This document shows positions 1 through 7,764 of a DNA stretch of 34,024 bases, piece by piece. The stretch's first letter is position 1; every line of letters begins with the position of its first letter. The stretch comes from Opitutaceae bacterium (lineage in GTDB: Bacteria; Verrucomicrobiota; Verrucomicrobiia; Opitutales; Opitutaceae). The position numbers were made by a program, and so were the translations under genes. The notes beneath the pieces were generated by a model. It was not told where the DNA came from, made no database searches, and worked only from the letters and a program-made list of their open reading frames with translations. Location: contig JAHCLN010000021.1 in the NCBI GenBank assembly GCA_026125215.1, positions 1 through 34,024 of the forward strand, written 5' to 3'.

Positions 1-1269
1 ATGAGCAGCTATCACCGCCGCATCCTCGCCGACCCGCGCGATGCCGAGGCGCTGACCTTGGTCAGGCTCGGCTCGGGCTCGAATGCGCCGGGTTACTACA
101 TGTATCACGGCGGCGCCAATCCCGCCGGCCGGCACACGCCGCTGATGGAATCGCAGGCGACCGCCCACACCAACTGGAACGACCTGCCGGTGCTGGATTA
201 CGACTTCCAGGCGCCGCTCGGCGCCGCCGGGCAGGTGCGGCCGCACTATTTTCTGCTGCGCCGGCTGCACCGCTTCCTGCACGCCTTCGGCGCCGACCTC
301 GCCGGCATGGGCGGATACCTGCCCCTACGCCGCCCGGCCGGACCGCATGATACCCGGACGCTGCGCTGGGCCGTGCGCTCCGACGGCCGCCGCGGATTTG
401 TGTTCGTCAACCACCACGAACGGGGCCGCCCCCTGCCCGACCGGCGCGGCGTGCGCTTCACGCTGCGGCTGGCCGGCGGCGGCACGCTGGTCTTCCCGCC
501 AACCCCGGTCACCGTGCCCTCCGGCGCGCGCTTCATCTGGCCCTTCCGCCTGCCGCTGCGGCCGGGGCTCACCCTCGACTGGGCCACCGCCCAGCCCGTC
601 ACGCGGCGCGAAGGTCCGGTGCCCGGAGTTTGGTTCGCGACGACCGACGGTATCCCCGCGCAATTCGGTTTTTCCGCCGACATCGCAACCCCGGCCGGCC
701 CGGTGCGGCAGCTCACGCTCGCTCCCGGCCGGCACACGATCGCCGTCGCCGGCCAAAAGATCCGCTGCCGGATCATCGTGCTCACCGCCGCGGAATCCCT
801 GCGGTTGTTTGACCGCAAACCAACCCGCACCCGCCGGGCGGTTTCCGTTCGCTTCACCCGGCTGCGGCCGGCCGGTCCCGCCCGCCGGATTCTGCGGGCG
901 CCGACACCGCACGGCGTGGCGGCCGCGCCAACCGATGAAGATTTCGCCGCGGCGGCCTGGTGGACGCTCGCCCTGCCCGAGGCTTTGGATCTGCGGCAGC
1001 GCTGGCTGCTGCGCGTGCATTACACCGGTGATGTCGCCCGCATCCATCTCGGCGAAAAACTGCTGCTGGACGATTTTTACCACGGCCGGCCGGTCGAGCT
1101 CGCCCTCTGGCAGCACGCGCGCCTGCTGTGCCGCCAGCCCCTGCGGCTGGCCGTCCTGCCTTTGCGGAAGGACGCGCCGATCGGCTTCTCGCCGCCGGAG
1201 ATCCGGCCGCGGTTCGGCCGGCGGCGCACCGTGGTGGCGTTGCACCGGATCGAGCTGGTGCCGGCGTAA
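1..1269 (+). CDS. GH35-type beta-galactosidase, 3' part only (5' end outside window)
   Basis: The first visible residues (YHRRILADP...VRLGSGSN, then GYYMYHGGANP) match the end of the catalytic TIM barrel of GH35 beta-galactosidases, where a GYYMxHGGTN-like segment is typical. The two catalytic glutamates lie earlier in that family, so they must be upstream of this window. The ATG at base 1 is therefore probably an internal methionine, not the start. The rest (residues ~115-422) is beta-rich and fits the C-terminal sandwich domains of the family; ESQATAHTNWNDLPV is also a family-like stretch. The enzyme would remove beta-linked galactose, for instance from galactan side chains of rhamnogalacturonan-I, which suits the lyase and acetylesterases downstream. 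It is convergent with the lyase gene, 8 bp away. The family call is from recalled motifs, and the substrate is inferred from context. Confidence 0.75.
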   Translation: MSSYHRRILADPRDAEALTLVRLGSGSNAPGYYMYHGGANPAGRHTPLMESQATAHTNWNDLPVLDYDFQAPLGAAGQVRPHYFLLRRLHRFLHAFGADLAGMGGYLPLRRPAGPHDTRTLRWAVRSDGRRGFVFVNHHERGRPLPDRRGVRFTLRLAGGGTLVFPPTPVTVPSGARFIWPFRLPLRPGLTLDWATAQPVTRREGPVPGVWFATTDGIPAQFGFSADIATPAGPVRQLTLAPGRHTIAVAGQKIRCRIIVLTAAESLRLFDRKPTRTRRAVSVRFTRLRPAGPARRILRAPTPHGVAAAPTDEDFAAAAWWTLALPEALDLRQRWLLRVHYTGDVARIHLGEKLLLDDFYHGRPVELALWQHARLLCRQPLRLAVLPLRKDAPIGFSPPEIRPRFGRRRTVVALHRIELVPA

Positions 1270-1277
1270 TCCCGGTT

Positions 1278-4037
1278 TCAGTCCAAGGCTTCGGGCAGGG
1301 CGTGGGCCGCGAGCGCGAGGCACTGCATCGCCGCGAGGCCCCATTGGGCGGTGGCGTTGGTGGAGACGCGCCCGGCCTCCTCCACCGGACGCGGCACCGC
1401 GGGTCCGCCGACGATCCGGCGCGCGGCGGTGAAGCGCGGCCCGTAGCCGGCGGCCCCGGCAAAAAACTCCCGCCAAGCCCGCTGCGCCAGCGTTTTGTCG
1501 CCCGTGAGATGCGCGGCGTAGGCCGTGAGGCGCGAGTGCCCCTGACCGAGGTTGCCCTGGAACGACCAGCCGTTGAGCCGCGCGGCCTGCTCCTCCGCCG
1601 GCGCGTTGTAGAGCGTGCAATAGTCGATCCAGGCCTGGCGGAAGCCGGGCTCGTCAATGAGCTCGATGAGCTCGGCCGCCACCTCAGGCAGCCCGAAGGC
1701 GGCGTTGAGGTGCGAGATGCCGAGGCCGGGATTTTCCGGCCGGCTGTATTCGCCGGTGAGCAGGTTGAAGGTCGCGCCGGTGCTGAAGAAGCCGTGCCGC
1801 TGCGCGCCGATCGTCCGCATGCCGTTGCGCAACCGCTCCAGCATGGCCGGATCGCCCGTGCGCTCCCATTCGGTGAGCCAGGCGCCGGCGAGCGAACCCC
1901 AGTCGGTGCCGAAGCCGAGTCCCACGGCCTCGGGGCTGGTGCTCGCCGGGCGGTCGAGGTCGCCGCGCTCGCGGGCGGCGGCGAGCTTGCGGCCGGGCGG
2001 GATGCGCAGGAGCGCATGGCCGGCCTCGTTCTGTGCGCGCATCAGGTCGCCGACGCGCTCGTCGCCGGTGAGATAATAATAGTAGCGCCGGTTGACCGCG
2101 GTGCTGATGCGGAGCTGCTTCGCGCTGCAGCCCCAGTGCAGGACATTGTGCCGGGAGCCGAGCGGCGCGAAGCGGCCGATGTGGTGCACGTCCACCTCGC
2201 CGGTATGACGGGTCATCGCCTCCGCAAACCGGAACACATCGGCCCGGCCGGTGCGCAGGAAGTAGAGCCAGAGCCAGATGTCGGTCGAGAGCTCGGAGTT
2301 GTCCCACGCGTAGCCGCCCACGTCGTAACGCCACTCGTGGCGGTCGGCATCGTAAGTGTGCATCACGTCGCCGTAATTCCAGAACCCATACCAGCGGCGC
2401 TGCTCCTGCTGGTCGCGGTAGAAATCGAAATGCCAGCCCAGCCGGCGCTCGAGCTCGGCCTTGGCCGGCGTGGAAACATCCACCGGTGACCACATGCCGC
2501 CGAAGACCCGGCAAGCCGCGAGATGGGCGGGCGTGGTGGCCGGCTGCGGCGGCCGCCTCACCAGCGCGGCGAGATCCGCGAGCGCTTCGCGCGCCGGCGT
2601 GGCCGGCAAGGCCCACAGGTAAAACTCGCTGGTGCGGGCCACGCCTTCGGGCGAATCGAAGCCGGGCTCGTAATCCTCGTAGGTGATTTCCAAGCCGCCG
2701 TTGTATTGCTTGTCGTAAGTGTCCTGCCCGAGTCCGTCGTGATACGGCCGCAGATCCATCACCGGGCCGTCCGGCGCCCACAGCCACAGCGTGACCTCGG
2801 CCGCGTCGCCGCGGGCGCCGCGCACATCGAGCTGGGCGGGATGGCTTTCCCAGAAATTGCGGAGGCCCGCGGCCACGCCGCCGTCGGGCGTGCCAACATA
2901 GACGAGCCCGCCGGCGCGCCGGCCCTGCGCGGCGGTGAGCCACACGTGGCGGGAATCAAAACGCTTGCGGATGTCGAAACCGTCGGCGTTGCCCTGCAGC
3001 AGGGTCCAGTCGTCGTAGGCCGGGATGTAGTCGAGGCGGGTCGCCGCGGCCTGGTTCCATTCCGCCAACGGCGGCGTGGCCTGGCCGGCAAGCTGGGCCG
3101 CGCGCACCGAGGGACCGGGATCGCGCCGCAGGCCGGTGAGCTGGCGCACCGCCTCGCCAAAAAGTCCGCCCTCCTCGCCGGCGAAGCGCACGTGCCGGTC
3201 GTGCAACGCCCCGCGCAGCGGCGCATGGAAGCGCACGCCGAGCCCTTTGATAAAATCCTGCTGCTCGTCGCCGTCGAAAACGATGCTGTGCAGGCCGCGG
3301 ATAGCCTCGCCGCCGGAGTAAAAATAAAGCCGCACCACGAAGGGCAGCCAGCGCCGGCCACCTTCCCCGCCGGCCGCATGCTTGCCGGTAAATTTCACGA
3401 CCGCTCGCACCGGGCCGGCCTGTTCCACCGCCACCGCTTCGATTTCACCGGCAAAGGCTTCCTCGCGCCTGGTGCCGTCCCCCCGGTGTTCCAGCAGACA
3501 CACGAGCCCGCCATCGCGCGCAACCACCTTGTCGCCGTGGGTGATCTCGCGCACGAGGACGCGGCCGCCGCGGGCCAGCACGCAACGGATGACTCCCGTA
3601 TCCACCGTGATCGTTTCGGCCGTTTCGATGACCTGCAGCGGCCGGGCCGGCGCCAGCGGCTCGCCCGGAAGCAGCTCGCCGGTGTCGCCGGGCGAGACCC
3701 CGGCGGGCAATGCGTGGGCGGTCCACTTGAGCGAGCCGTCGGGCCAGGTGGCGAGCGGCCACGACTGCACGGGGACATCGCTGCCGGCCGCACTCCGCAG
3801 GGTGAAGCTCGTGCCGGCGGCATGTTGCCCGCGCGGCCAGCTCACGCCCCAGGTGACGCCGGGCTGCACCCGCGGCGCCGCCTCATCAATCCAGCGCACC
3901 GGAGCGCCGCCCGGCGCGGCGGCCGGCCAAGCGGGCACGGCGGCTTTTTCGGCGGCGGCGAGCCGGGCCAGCAGCGGCGTGGCGGCGGTGGCGAGGGTGG
4001 TCTTGCGGACAAATTCGCGGCGGGTGAGCGGGGTCAT
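1278..4037 (-). CDS. exo-rhamnogalacturonan lyase family protein (PL26 / YetA-like)
   Basis: This 919-residue protein begins with a twin-arginine export signal: TRREFVR at residues 5-11, then an alanine-rich hydrophobic run and a likely cleavage near ARLAAAEKA. The following region (VRWIDEAAP...GVTWGVSWPRGQ...WPLATWPDGSLKWTAHAL) is typical of the N-terminal RIFT-barrel domain of the PcRGLX/YetA-like family. The later two thirds, rich in W and Y (YGFWNYGDVMHTYD, GGYAWDNSELSTDIW, HWGCSAKQLRISTAVNRRYYYYLTG split by eye), fit the alpha/alpha toroid domain. Characterised members cleave unsaturated or exo-terminal rhamnogalacturonan. The ATG at 4037 is chosen because the Tat motif follows directly. 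It lies downstream of rhaM on the same strand with a 97-bp gap holding a dispersed repeat, so co-transcription is plausible but not certain. Confidence 0.85.
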   Translation of the reverse strand: MTPLTRREFVRKTTLATAATPLLARLAAAEKAAVPAWPAAAPGGAPVRWIDEAAPRVQPGVTWGVSWPRGQHAAGTSFTLRSAAGSDVPVQSWPLATWPDGSLKWTAHALPAGVSPGDTGELLPGEPLAPARPLQVIETAETITVDTGVIRCVLARGGRVLVREITHGDKVVARDGGLVCLLEHRGDGTRREEAFAGEIEAVAVEQAGPVRAVVKFTGKHAAGGEGGRRWLPFVVRLYFYSGGEAIRGLHSIVFDGDEQQDFIKGLGVRFHAPLRGALHDRHVRFAGEEGGLFGEAVRQLTGLRRDPGPSVRAAQLAGQATPPLAEWNQAAATRLDYIPAYDDWTLLQGNADGFDIRKRFDSRHVWLTAAQGRRAGGLVYVGTPDGGVAAGLRNFWESHPAQLDVRGARGDAAEVTLWLWAPDGPVMDLRPYHDGLGQDTYDKQYNGGLEITYEDYEPGFDSPEGVARTSEFYLWALPATPAREALADLAALVRRPPQPATTPAHLAACRVFGGMWSPVDVSTPAKAELERRLGWHFDFYRDQQEQRRWYGFWNYGDVMHTYDADRHEWRYDVGGYAWDNSELSTDIWLWLYFLRTGRADVFRFAEAMTRHTGEVDVHHIGRFAPLGSRHNVLHWGCSAKQLRISTAVNRRYYYYLTGDERVGDLMRAQNEAGHALLRIPPGRKLAAARERGDLDRPASTSPEAVGLGFGTDWGSLAGAWLTEWERTGDPAMLERLRNGMRTIGAQRHGFFSTGATFNLLTGEYSRPENPGLGISHLNAAFGLPEVAAELIELIDEPGFRQAWIDYCTLYNAPAEEQAARLNGWSFQGNLGQGHSRLTAYAAHLTGDKTLAQRAWREFFAGAAGYGPRFTAARRIVGGPAVPRPVEEAGRVSTNATAQWGLAAMQCLALAAHALPEALD

Positions 4038-4061
4038 GGGGGTTGGGGAGTCCTGGGATAT

Positions 4062-4100
4062 AATCGTTCTCGTTCTCTTAATCTTTCTCGTAATCCCCGG
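4062..4100. repeat. CGTTCTC-type dispersed repeat, copy 1
   Basis: A low-complexity pyrimidine-rich stretch reads TCGTTCTCGTTCTCTTAATC and continues CTTTCTCGTAATCCCCGG. It closely matches the left arm of the element at 26231-26327, more than 22 kb away and in a different gene context. It sits in the 97-bp gap between rhaM and the lyase gene, where it is in the transcript if the two genes are co-transcribed. Its AT-rich, low-complexity composition is unlike the surrounding genes. The function is unknown. Confidence 0.7.
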
Positions 4101-4134
4101 AGGGAAAAACGATCGGGCGACGGAGCATCGCGCT

Positions 4135-4449
4135 TCAGTCGAGGTGAAAGACTTCCTTCAGGTTCGACGCCACGGGGCTGGAGTCGGGGTTGGCGGGCAT
4201 GATGTCGCCCATGAATTTCCACCAGCGCCGGCACTCGGGCGTCTGCGCGATGGCGGCCCAGCGCTCCTCGCTCTCGATCTCGGCGTAGCCGAAGAGCTGG
4301 CGTGTCTCCGGGTGGAGGAAGATCGAGTAATTGTGCACCCCGTGGCGCTTGAGGACGGCTTCGAGCTCGGGCCAGATGGGCCGGTGGCGGCTTTCATACT
4401 CGGCCTCGCGGCCGGCATGCACGGACATGAGGAAGGCTTTGCGAATCAT
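4135..4449 (-). CDS. rhaM: L-rhamnose mutarotase
   Basis: The protein is 104 residues, the same length as E. coli RhaM, and resembles it throughout (MIRKAFLM start, [54 protein letters not shown] end). RhaM interconverts the alpha and beta anomers of L-rhamnopyranose so that rhamnose isomerase is supplied with its anomer. Tyr18 and the proposed proton donor His22 are both at the expected positions. The open frame extends seven codons further upstream, but MIRKAF is the conserved family start, so the ATG at 4449 is used. No clear Shine-Dalgarno sequence is seen. It is divergent from the LacI-type regulator across 159 bp that hold candidate operators. The presence of rhaM indicates that rhamnose released from pectin is the metabolised sugar. 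Confidence 0.95.
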   Translation of the reverse strand: MIRKAFLMSVHAGREAEYESRHRPIWPELEAVLKRHGVHNYSIFLHPETRQLFGYAEIESEERWAAIAQTPECRRWWKFMGDIMPANPDSSPVASNLKEVFHLD

Positions 4450-4483
4450 GGCGGGGACAGGTTCGGGCAATGACGGCGGGAGG

Positions 4484-4493
4484 GCAACGTTGC
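4484..4493. promoter_or_regulatory. candidate LacI-type operator (10-bp perfect palindrome)
   Basis: GCAACGTTGC is a perfect even palindrome with a central CG step, the usual geometry of LacI/PurR-family operators. It lies in the divergent rhaM/regulator intergenic region. A single 10-bp palindrome in GC-rich DNA can arise by chance, so this is a weak candidate. Confidence 0.3.
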
Positions 4494-4549
4494 TCGAGGG
4501 TTGGTTTCAGGTTGAGCCATCCTCCCGGCGGATGCCGGCCGAACAAATT

Positions 4550-4560
4550 CGGACCGTCCG
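4550..4560. promoter_or_regulatory. shared palindromic motif, site A (rhaM / LacI-type regulator)
   Basis: CGGACCGTCCG is a perfect odd palindrome centred at 4555, 54 bp upstream of the regulator start and 106 bp upstream of rhaM. Its reverse complement, CGGACGGTCCG, is exactly the motif at 14883-14893 between the TonB receptor and the permease. An adjacent dyad, CCGAA-CAAA-TTCGG (4539-4552), overlaps its left edge. Confidence 0.5.
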
Positions 4561-4608
4561 GGATTTTCGTTGAACCGGTCCCGCAAAGCTGGCTCCAAAG
4601 AATGCCCC

Positions 4609-5673
4609 ATGTCCGCCCCCACCCTGCGTTCCCTCGCCCGCGAGCTTGGCCTGTCGCGCACGACGTTGTCCGACGCGTTGCGCGGCTCCCCCCGGGTCAA
4701 GGCCGAGACGGTCGCGCGCGTGCGCGCCGCCGCCAAGGCCGCCGGCTATGAGCGCAACCCGCTCACCGGCGCGGTGATGTCGCAACTGCGCCGCTCGCGC
4801 GGCCAGCAGTTCCGCGGCGTGCTCGCCGTCGTCGAGATCATCGCCGAAGGGCATTCCCCGCTCGCGGTGCGCTACAACGACGCGCTGATGGACGGCATCT
4901 CCGCCCGCGCCAATGCCCTCGGGTTCAAGGTCGAGCGCTTCGTGGTCGGTCCGCAGGGACTGTCGCTGGGGCGGCTCGACACGATTCTCCACACCCGCGG
5001 CATCCAGGGCCTGATCCTGCTGCCGGCGGTGGGCTTTCCCGACTTGTCGGCGCTCAGCTGGAGCCGCTACACCGCGGTCTATGCGGACTATTTCATCGAC
5101 CATCCGCCGCTGCACTGCGTGTGCTGCGACCACTACCGCTCGATGATCGCGCTCCTGCAGGAGCTCCACGCCCGCGGCTACCGCCGGCCCGGGCTCTTCA
5201 TCGAAATCTCGTTGGACGAGCGCCTGCAATACCGCTGGGAGGGGGCTTTCCTCGCGCTGCAAAAATACCTGCCCGGCATCACCCAGGTGCCCGCGCTGCA
5301 GGTGCAGGGCCTCTCGCGCGAGGCCTTCACAGCGTGGTTCCGCCAATACGATCCCGACGTGGTGCTGGGCCACTTCCCCGAGGTGATGGACTGGATGAAG
5401 GCCTGCGGCGCCAAGCTGCCCAAGACCCACGCCTTCGTGTGCCTCAATTCCCTGCGCACCGCGGGCGACTGCGCGGCCGTGGATTTCCAGGTGCCGCAAC
5501 TCGGCAGCCGCGCCTGCGAACTCGTCGTCGGCCAGCTCCTGCACAACGAATTCGGCGTCCCCAGCCAACCCTCGCTGACCACCATGCTGGGCCGGCTGAT
5601 CGAAGGCCCCACGCTGCGGCCACGCGTGGCCGCCAAAAAGAAAAAGGCCGCAGCTCAACCGGTGGCGGTGTGA
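4609..5673 (+). CDS. LacI-family transcriptional regulator
   Basis: The protein is 354 residues from the ATG at 4609. Residues 4-50 form a LacI-type helix-turn-helix and hinge (TLRSLARELGLSRTTLSDAL, then KAETVARVRAAAKAAGYERNP). The remainder is a periplasmic-binding-protein-like effector domain (DALMDGISARANALGFKVE, GIQGLILLP, VCCDHYRSMIALLQELHARGYRRPGLF). The frame is open from a TTG at 4570, but the HTH normally begins right after the initiator, so 4609 is preferred. The C-terminal tail is lysine-rich (KKKKA). LacI proteins bind palindromic operators and respond to a sugar or sugar phosphate. Divergence from rhaM and the position inside a pectin locus suggest rhamnose- or pectin-derived control. 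It is the obvious candidate to bind the motif found at seven operon starts; this is an inference. Confidence 0.9.
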   Translation: MSAPTLRSLARELGLSRTTLSDALRGSPRVKAETVARVRAAAKAAGYERNPLTGAVMSQLRRSRGQQFRGVLAVVEIIAEGHSPLAVRYNDALMDGISARANALGFKVERFVVGPQGLSLGRLDTILHTRGIQGLILLPAVGFPDLSALSWSRYTAVYADYFIDHPPLHCVCCDHYRSMIALLQELHARGYRRPGLFIEISLDERLQYRWEGAFLALQKYLPGITQVPALQVQGLSREAFTAWFRQYDPDVVLGHFPEVMDWMKACGAKLPKTHAFVCLNSLRTAGDCAAVDFQVPQLGSRACELVVGQLLHNEFGVPSQPSLTTMLGRLIEGPTLRPRVAAKKKKAAAQPVAV

Positions 5674-5682
5674 TGGTGTGCG

Positions 5683-5728
5683 GTAGGGCCCGACCTCCGG
5701 GAGGAGCCACTCGGAGATCGGCCCCTAC
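5683..5728. repeat. REPIN-like element (two inverted GTAG-headed REPs, GTAGGGnCCG type)
   Basis: The forward copy starts GTAGGGCCCGACCTCCGGGA at 5683. The opposite strand from 5728 reads GTAGGGGCCGATCTCCGAGT. The two share GTAGGG, CCGA and CTCCG in register and face each other, as in a REPIN (paired REP sequences headed by GTAG). A third single copy occurs at 27574. The element fills the 89-bp gap between the convergent regulator and tandem-SGNH genes, where hairpins may help end both transcripts. Confidence 0.65.
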
Positions 5729-5762
5729 CTCGGTCTTGTCGGCGTCACATTTTTTGAAATTC

Positions 5763-7328
5763 TCAATAAATGCGTGCAGTCTGGTTGGCGTAATCCGCGA
5801 ATGGCGCACCGGACAACCCCCGCAGTGCCTCTGCCACGATCGCGGCATTAAGCTCCGCCCCGGACCGGCTGGTGTGCGTGTGCGCATCGGCAAAGAGTGC
5901 GTCCACCGCCGCCGGACCGAGCGCCTCGTAGCGCTCCGCGATCAGCGCATTGAGATCGATGAAGGCCGCGCCTGCTTCCTCGGCCACGGTCCGCGCCCAG
6001 CCTGCGTAGCTGTCAGTATCGCTGCGGATGATCTTGCCGTCGCGCCACTGCTTGCGCGGCACGGGCGAGCACACCACCGGGACCGCCCCCGCGGCCCGCG
6101 CCTCGCGGATGTATTGGCGTAGATACCAGCCGTAGGTGTGCACGGTTTCCGGCCGGCCGGTGAGCAGGTTGTCGATGGCTTCGGTTTCGTCGCCCGTGCC
6201 GCGAATTGTGCCGCGAGCGCGCGAGTCGTCGTTGAGCGGACCGGCATCGTTGTGCCCGAACTGCAGGACGACCCAATCGCCCGGTTTGAGCAGGGCGAGC
6301 GCGCGCGCCCAGTGGCCCTGCGTGCGGAAGGTCCGGCTGCTGAGTCCGCCGACGGCGCGGTTGACGACATTGAGCTTCGTCGCGTCGAAATGGTCCGCCA
6401 GCGGATCGCCCCAGCCCCACTCGCCGCCGGCCCCGTCGCCGCGGCCGTTGCGCACCGTCGAATCACCGATGAGGAAGAGCGACGGCAGCGCGGGATCCGC
6501 CGGTTCGGGGAGGTTGAGCCAGCCGATGGCATCGGCGGCAACCGCACCGCCCTGCGCTGAATAGGTATCCGAAAACAGCGCGGGGCGCAGTCCCTTCAAC
6601 CCCGCCACCACAAGCCGGGCGTTCAGTTCCGCGCCGGCGACATTGGTATGCGTGTGATCGCCGCCAAACAGCTCCTGCACGCGATCCGTTCCGATTGACT
6701 GGTAATGATCGGCCACGAGCCGGCTGAGATCCACAAACGCGACGCCCTGCTCGGCGGCGAGCAGGCGTTTCCACTCCCGGTAAGCGCCGGGTCCGCGCTC
6801 GACGCGGCCATCCGTCCACAAATTGCGGACCGTGGGCGACACCAGCACGGGCGTGGCGCCCTTCGCCCGCACGTCCGCGATCATCTGCCGCAGGTAGGCG
6901 CCAAAGGTGCGGACCGTCTCGGGTTGGCCGGTGAGGGCGTTGACGATGGCCTGCGTCTCCTCCCCCAACCCGGGCAGCGAGCCGCGGGCGCGCAGCGGCC
7001 GGTCCGAGCCCGGCGGCTCCTCGTTGATCGCGCCGCCGTCGTTGTGGCCGAATTGGATGAGGACAAAATCGCCGGCCTTCACGTCGGCCAGCAGCTTCGC
7101 CCAGTGTCCCTCCGTGATAAAAGTGCGGCTGCTGCGTCCGCCGCGGGCATGGTTGGCCACCGTGACCTTGGTCGCGTCAAAATAGTCAGCGAACGGCGCG
7201 CCCCAACCCTGCTGCTCCGGGCGGTCGCTGCGGGCGGCGGTCGAGTCCCCGGCGATGAAGAGCGTCGGACGCTCCGCCATCACGGCGACAACGGTCAGGA
7301 CAAACAGAAGCAATCCGCGCAGGGGCAT
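5763..7328 (-). CDS. secreted tandem SGNH-hydrolase, rhamnogalacturonan acetylesterase-like (two CE12-type domains)
   Basis: This 521-residue protein has a signal peptide (residues 1-18) and two full SGNH domains in tandem. Domain 1 has GDST with Ser29, GHND at 94-97 (Asn96) and a canonical DxxH, Asp224-His-Thr-His227. Domain 2 has GDST with Ser290, GHND at 358-361 (Asn360) and FADAHTHT at 479-486. Domain 2 carries an alanine (482) where the DxxH aspartate should be, with Asp481 shifted one residue earlier. CE12 enzymes remove acetyl groups from galacturonate in rhamnogalacturonan-I so that lyases can act. The gene is monocistronic and convergent with the regulator, and motif site B lies 52 bp upstream of its start. 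Domain 1 should be active; domain 2 may be altered or specialised. Family membership is secure, the precise substrate is inferred. Confidence 0.9.
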   Translation of the reverse strand: MPLRGLLLFVLTVVAVMAERPTLFIAGDSTAARSDRPEQQGWGAPFADYFDATKVTVANHARGGRSSRTFITEGHWAKLLADVKAGDFVLIQFGHNDGGAINEEPPGSDRPLRARGSLPGLGEETQAIVNALTGQPETVRTFGAYLRQMIADVRAKGATPVLVSPTVRNLWTDGRVERGPGAYREWKRLLAAEQGVAFVDLSRLVADHYQSIGTDRVQELFGGDHTHTNVAGAELNARLVVAGLKGLRPALFSDTYSAQGGAVAADAIGWLNLPEPADPALPSLFLIGDSTVRNGRGDGAGGEWGWGDPLADHFDATKLNVVNRAVGGLSSRTFRTQGHWARALALLKPGDWVVLQFGHNDAGPLNDDSRARGTIRGTGDETEAIDNLLTGRPETVHTYGWYLRQYIREARAAGAVPVVCSPVPRKQWRDGKIIRSDTDSYAGWARTVAEEAGAAFIDLNALIAERYEALGPAAVDALFADAHTHTSRSGAELNAAIVAEALRGLSGAPFADYANQTARIY

Positions 7329-7375
7329 GAGGCCATTTCGGCGATGACCGGGCCGAACTCAAAGCGAAAGCCACG

Positions 7376-7384
7376 GGACAGTCC
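7376..7384. promoter_or_regulatory. shared palindromic motif, site B (tandem SGNH gene)
   Basis: GGACAGTCC is a perfect odd palindrome centred at 7380, 52 bp upstream of the tandem-SGNH start on the minus strand. The forward strand reads GGGACAGTCCGG, sharing the 9-mer GACAGTCCG with sites D and E. Confidence 0.5.
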
Positions 7385-7395
7385 GGGCCGGTTTT

Positions 7396-7657
7396 AACCG
7401 CTAATGCACGCTAATCGGCGCTAATGGATATCCCCGGAGCATTAGATGAAACCCACCATGTCAGCACCGATTCCCCTTTTGTAAGAGCCTGCTTGCAAGC
7501 GATTGCCTTGGGTGGCATGGGCGTCCCCCCGCCCATGGTCCGAACCACAACGATCCATCGCCTGCAAGCAGGCTCCTACATCCCAAAAGTGACGGAGCGA
7601 ACTCCGGGGCATCAGACCCATGGATCGATAAGCGTCCATCAGCACATATTAGCGGTT
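7396..7657. repeat. 262-bp nested inverted-repeat element enclosing a REPIN
   Basis: The outer ends are AACCGCTAAT (7396-7405) and its exact reverse complement ATTAGCGGTT (7648-7657). Inside the left end CGCTAAT recurs three times at 10-bp spacing (7399, 7409, 7419). CCCCGGAG (7432-7439) is matched by CTCCGGGG (7602-7609). The core is a REPIN with a left REP at 7481-7503 (GTAAGAGCCTGCTTGCAAGC...) and an inverted right REP at 7557-7579 ending GGCTCCTAC. The two REPs agree at 21 of 23 positions. Between them is a perfect 8-bp hairpin, CATGGGCG / CGCCCATG (7516-7523, 7530-7537). The 436-bp gap 7329-7764 holds only this element and motif sites B and G. Confidence 0.7.
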
Positions 7658-7696
7658 CCTTTTTCTACACTTTCGAGGCCGTGTTGCTTTCATCCA

Positions 7697-7709
7697 TCGG
7701 ACCATCCGA
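7697..7709. promoter_or_regulatory. shared palindromic motif, site G (DUF6250 gene)
   Basis: TCGGACCATCCGA is a 13-bp odd palindrome with one mismatched pair, centred at 7703, 62 bp upstream of the DUF6250 gene. It differs from the core of site A by one base (GGACCATCC against GGACCGTCC). Confidence 0.4.
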
Positions 7710-7764
7710 CGCGGCCACGCATCTTCACGGTCGCTTCGCCCGTCGAATTCGTTGAAATGGCCCC

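Noticed and set aside
1..3. ATG at base 1 as the true start of the GH35 gene
   Set aside because: The encoded N-terminus corresponds to the end of the GH35 barrel, so the real start and active site are upstream of the window.
2523..4202. A long plus-strand frame across the exo-rhamnogalacturonan lyase
   Set aside because: It is a shadow of the lyase gene, ends in the intergenic repeat and has no family features.
7399..7428. CGCTAAT triple repeat as a CRISPR-like array
   Set aside because: Units are 10 bp with no spacers and there are no cas genes. It is a short phased repeat at the edge of an inverted-repeat element.
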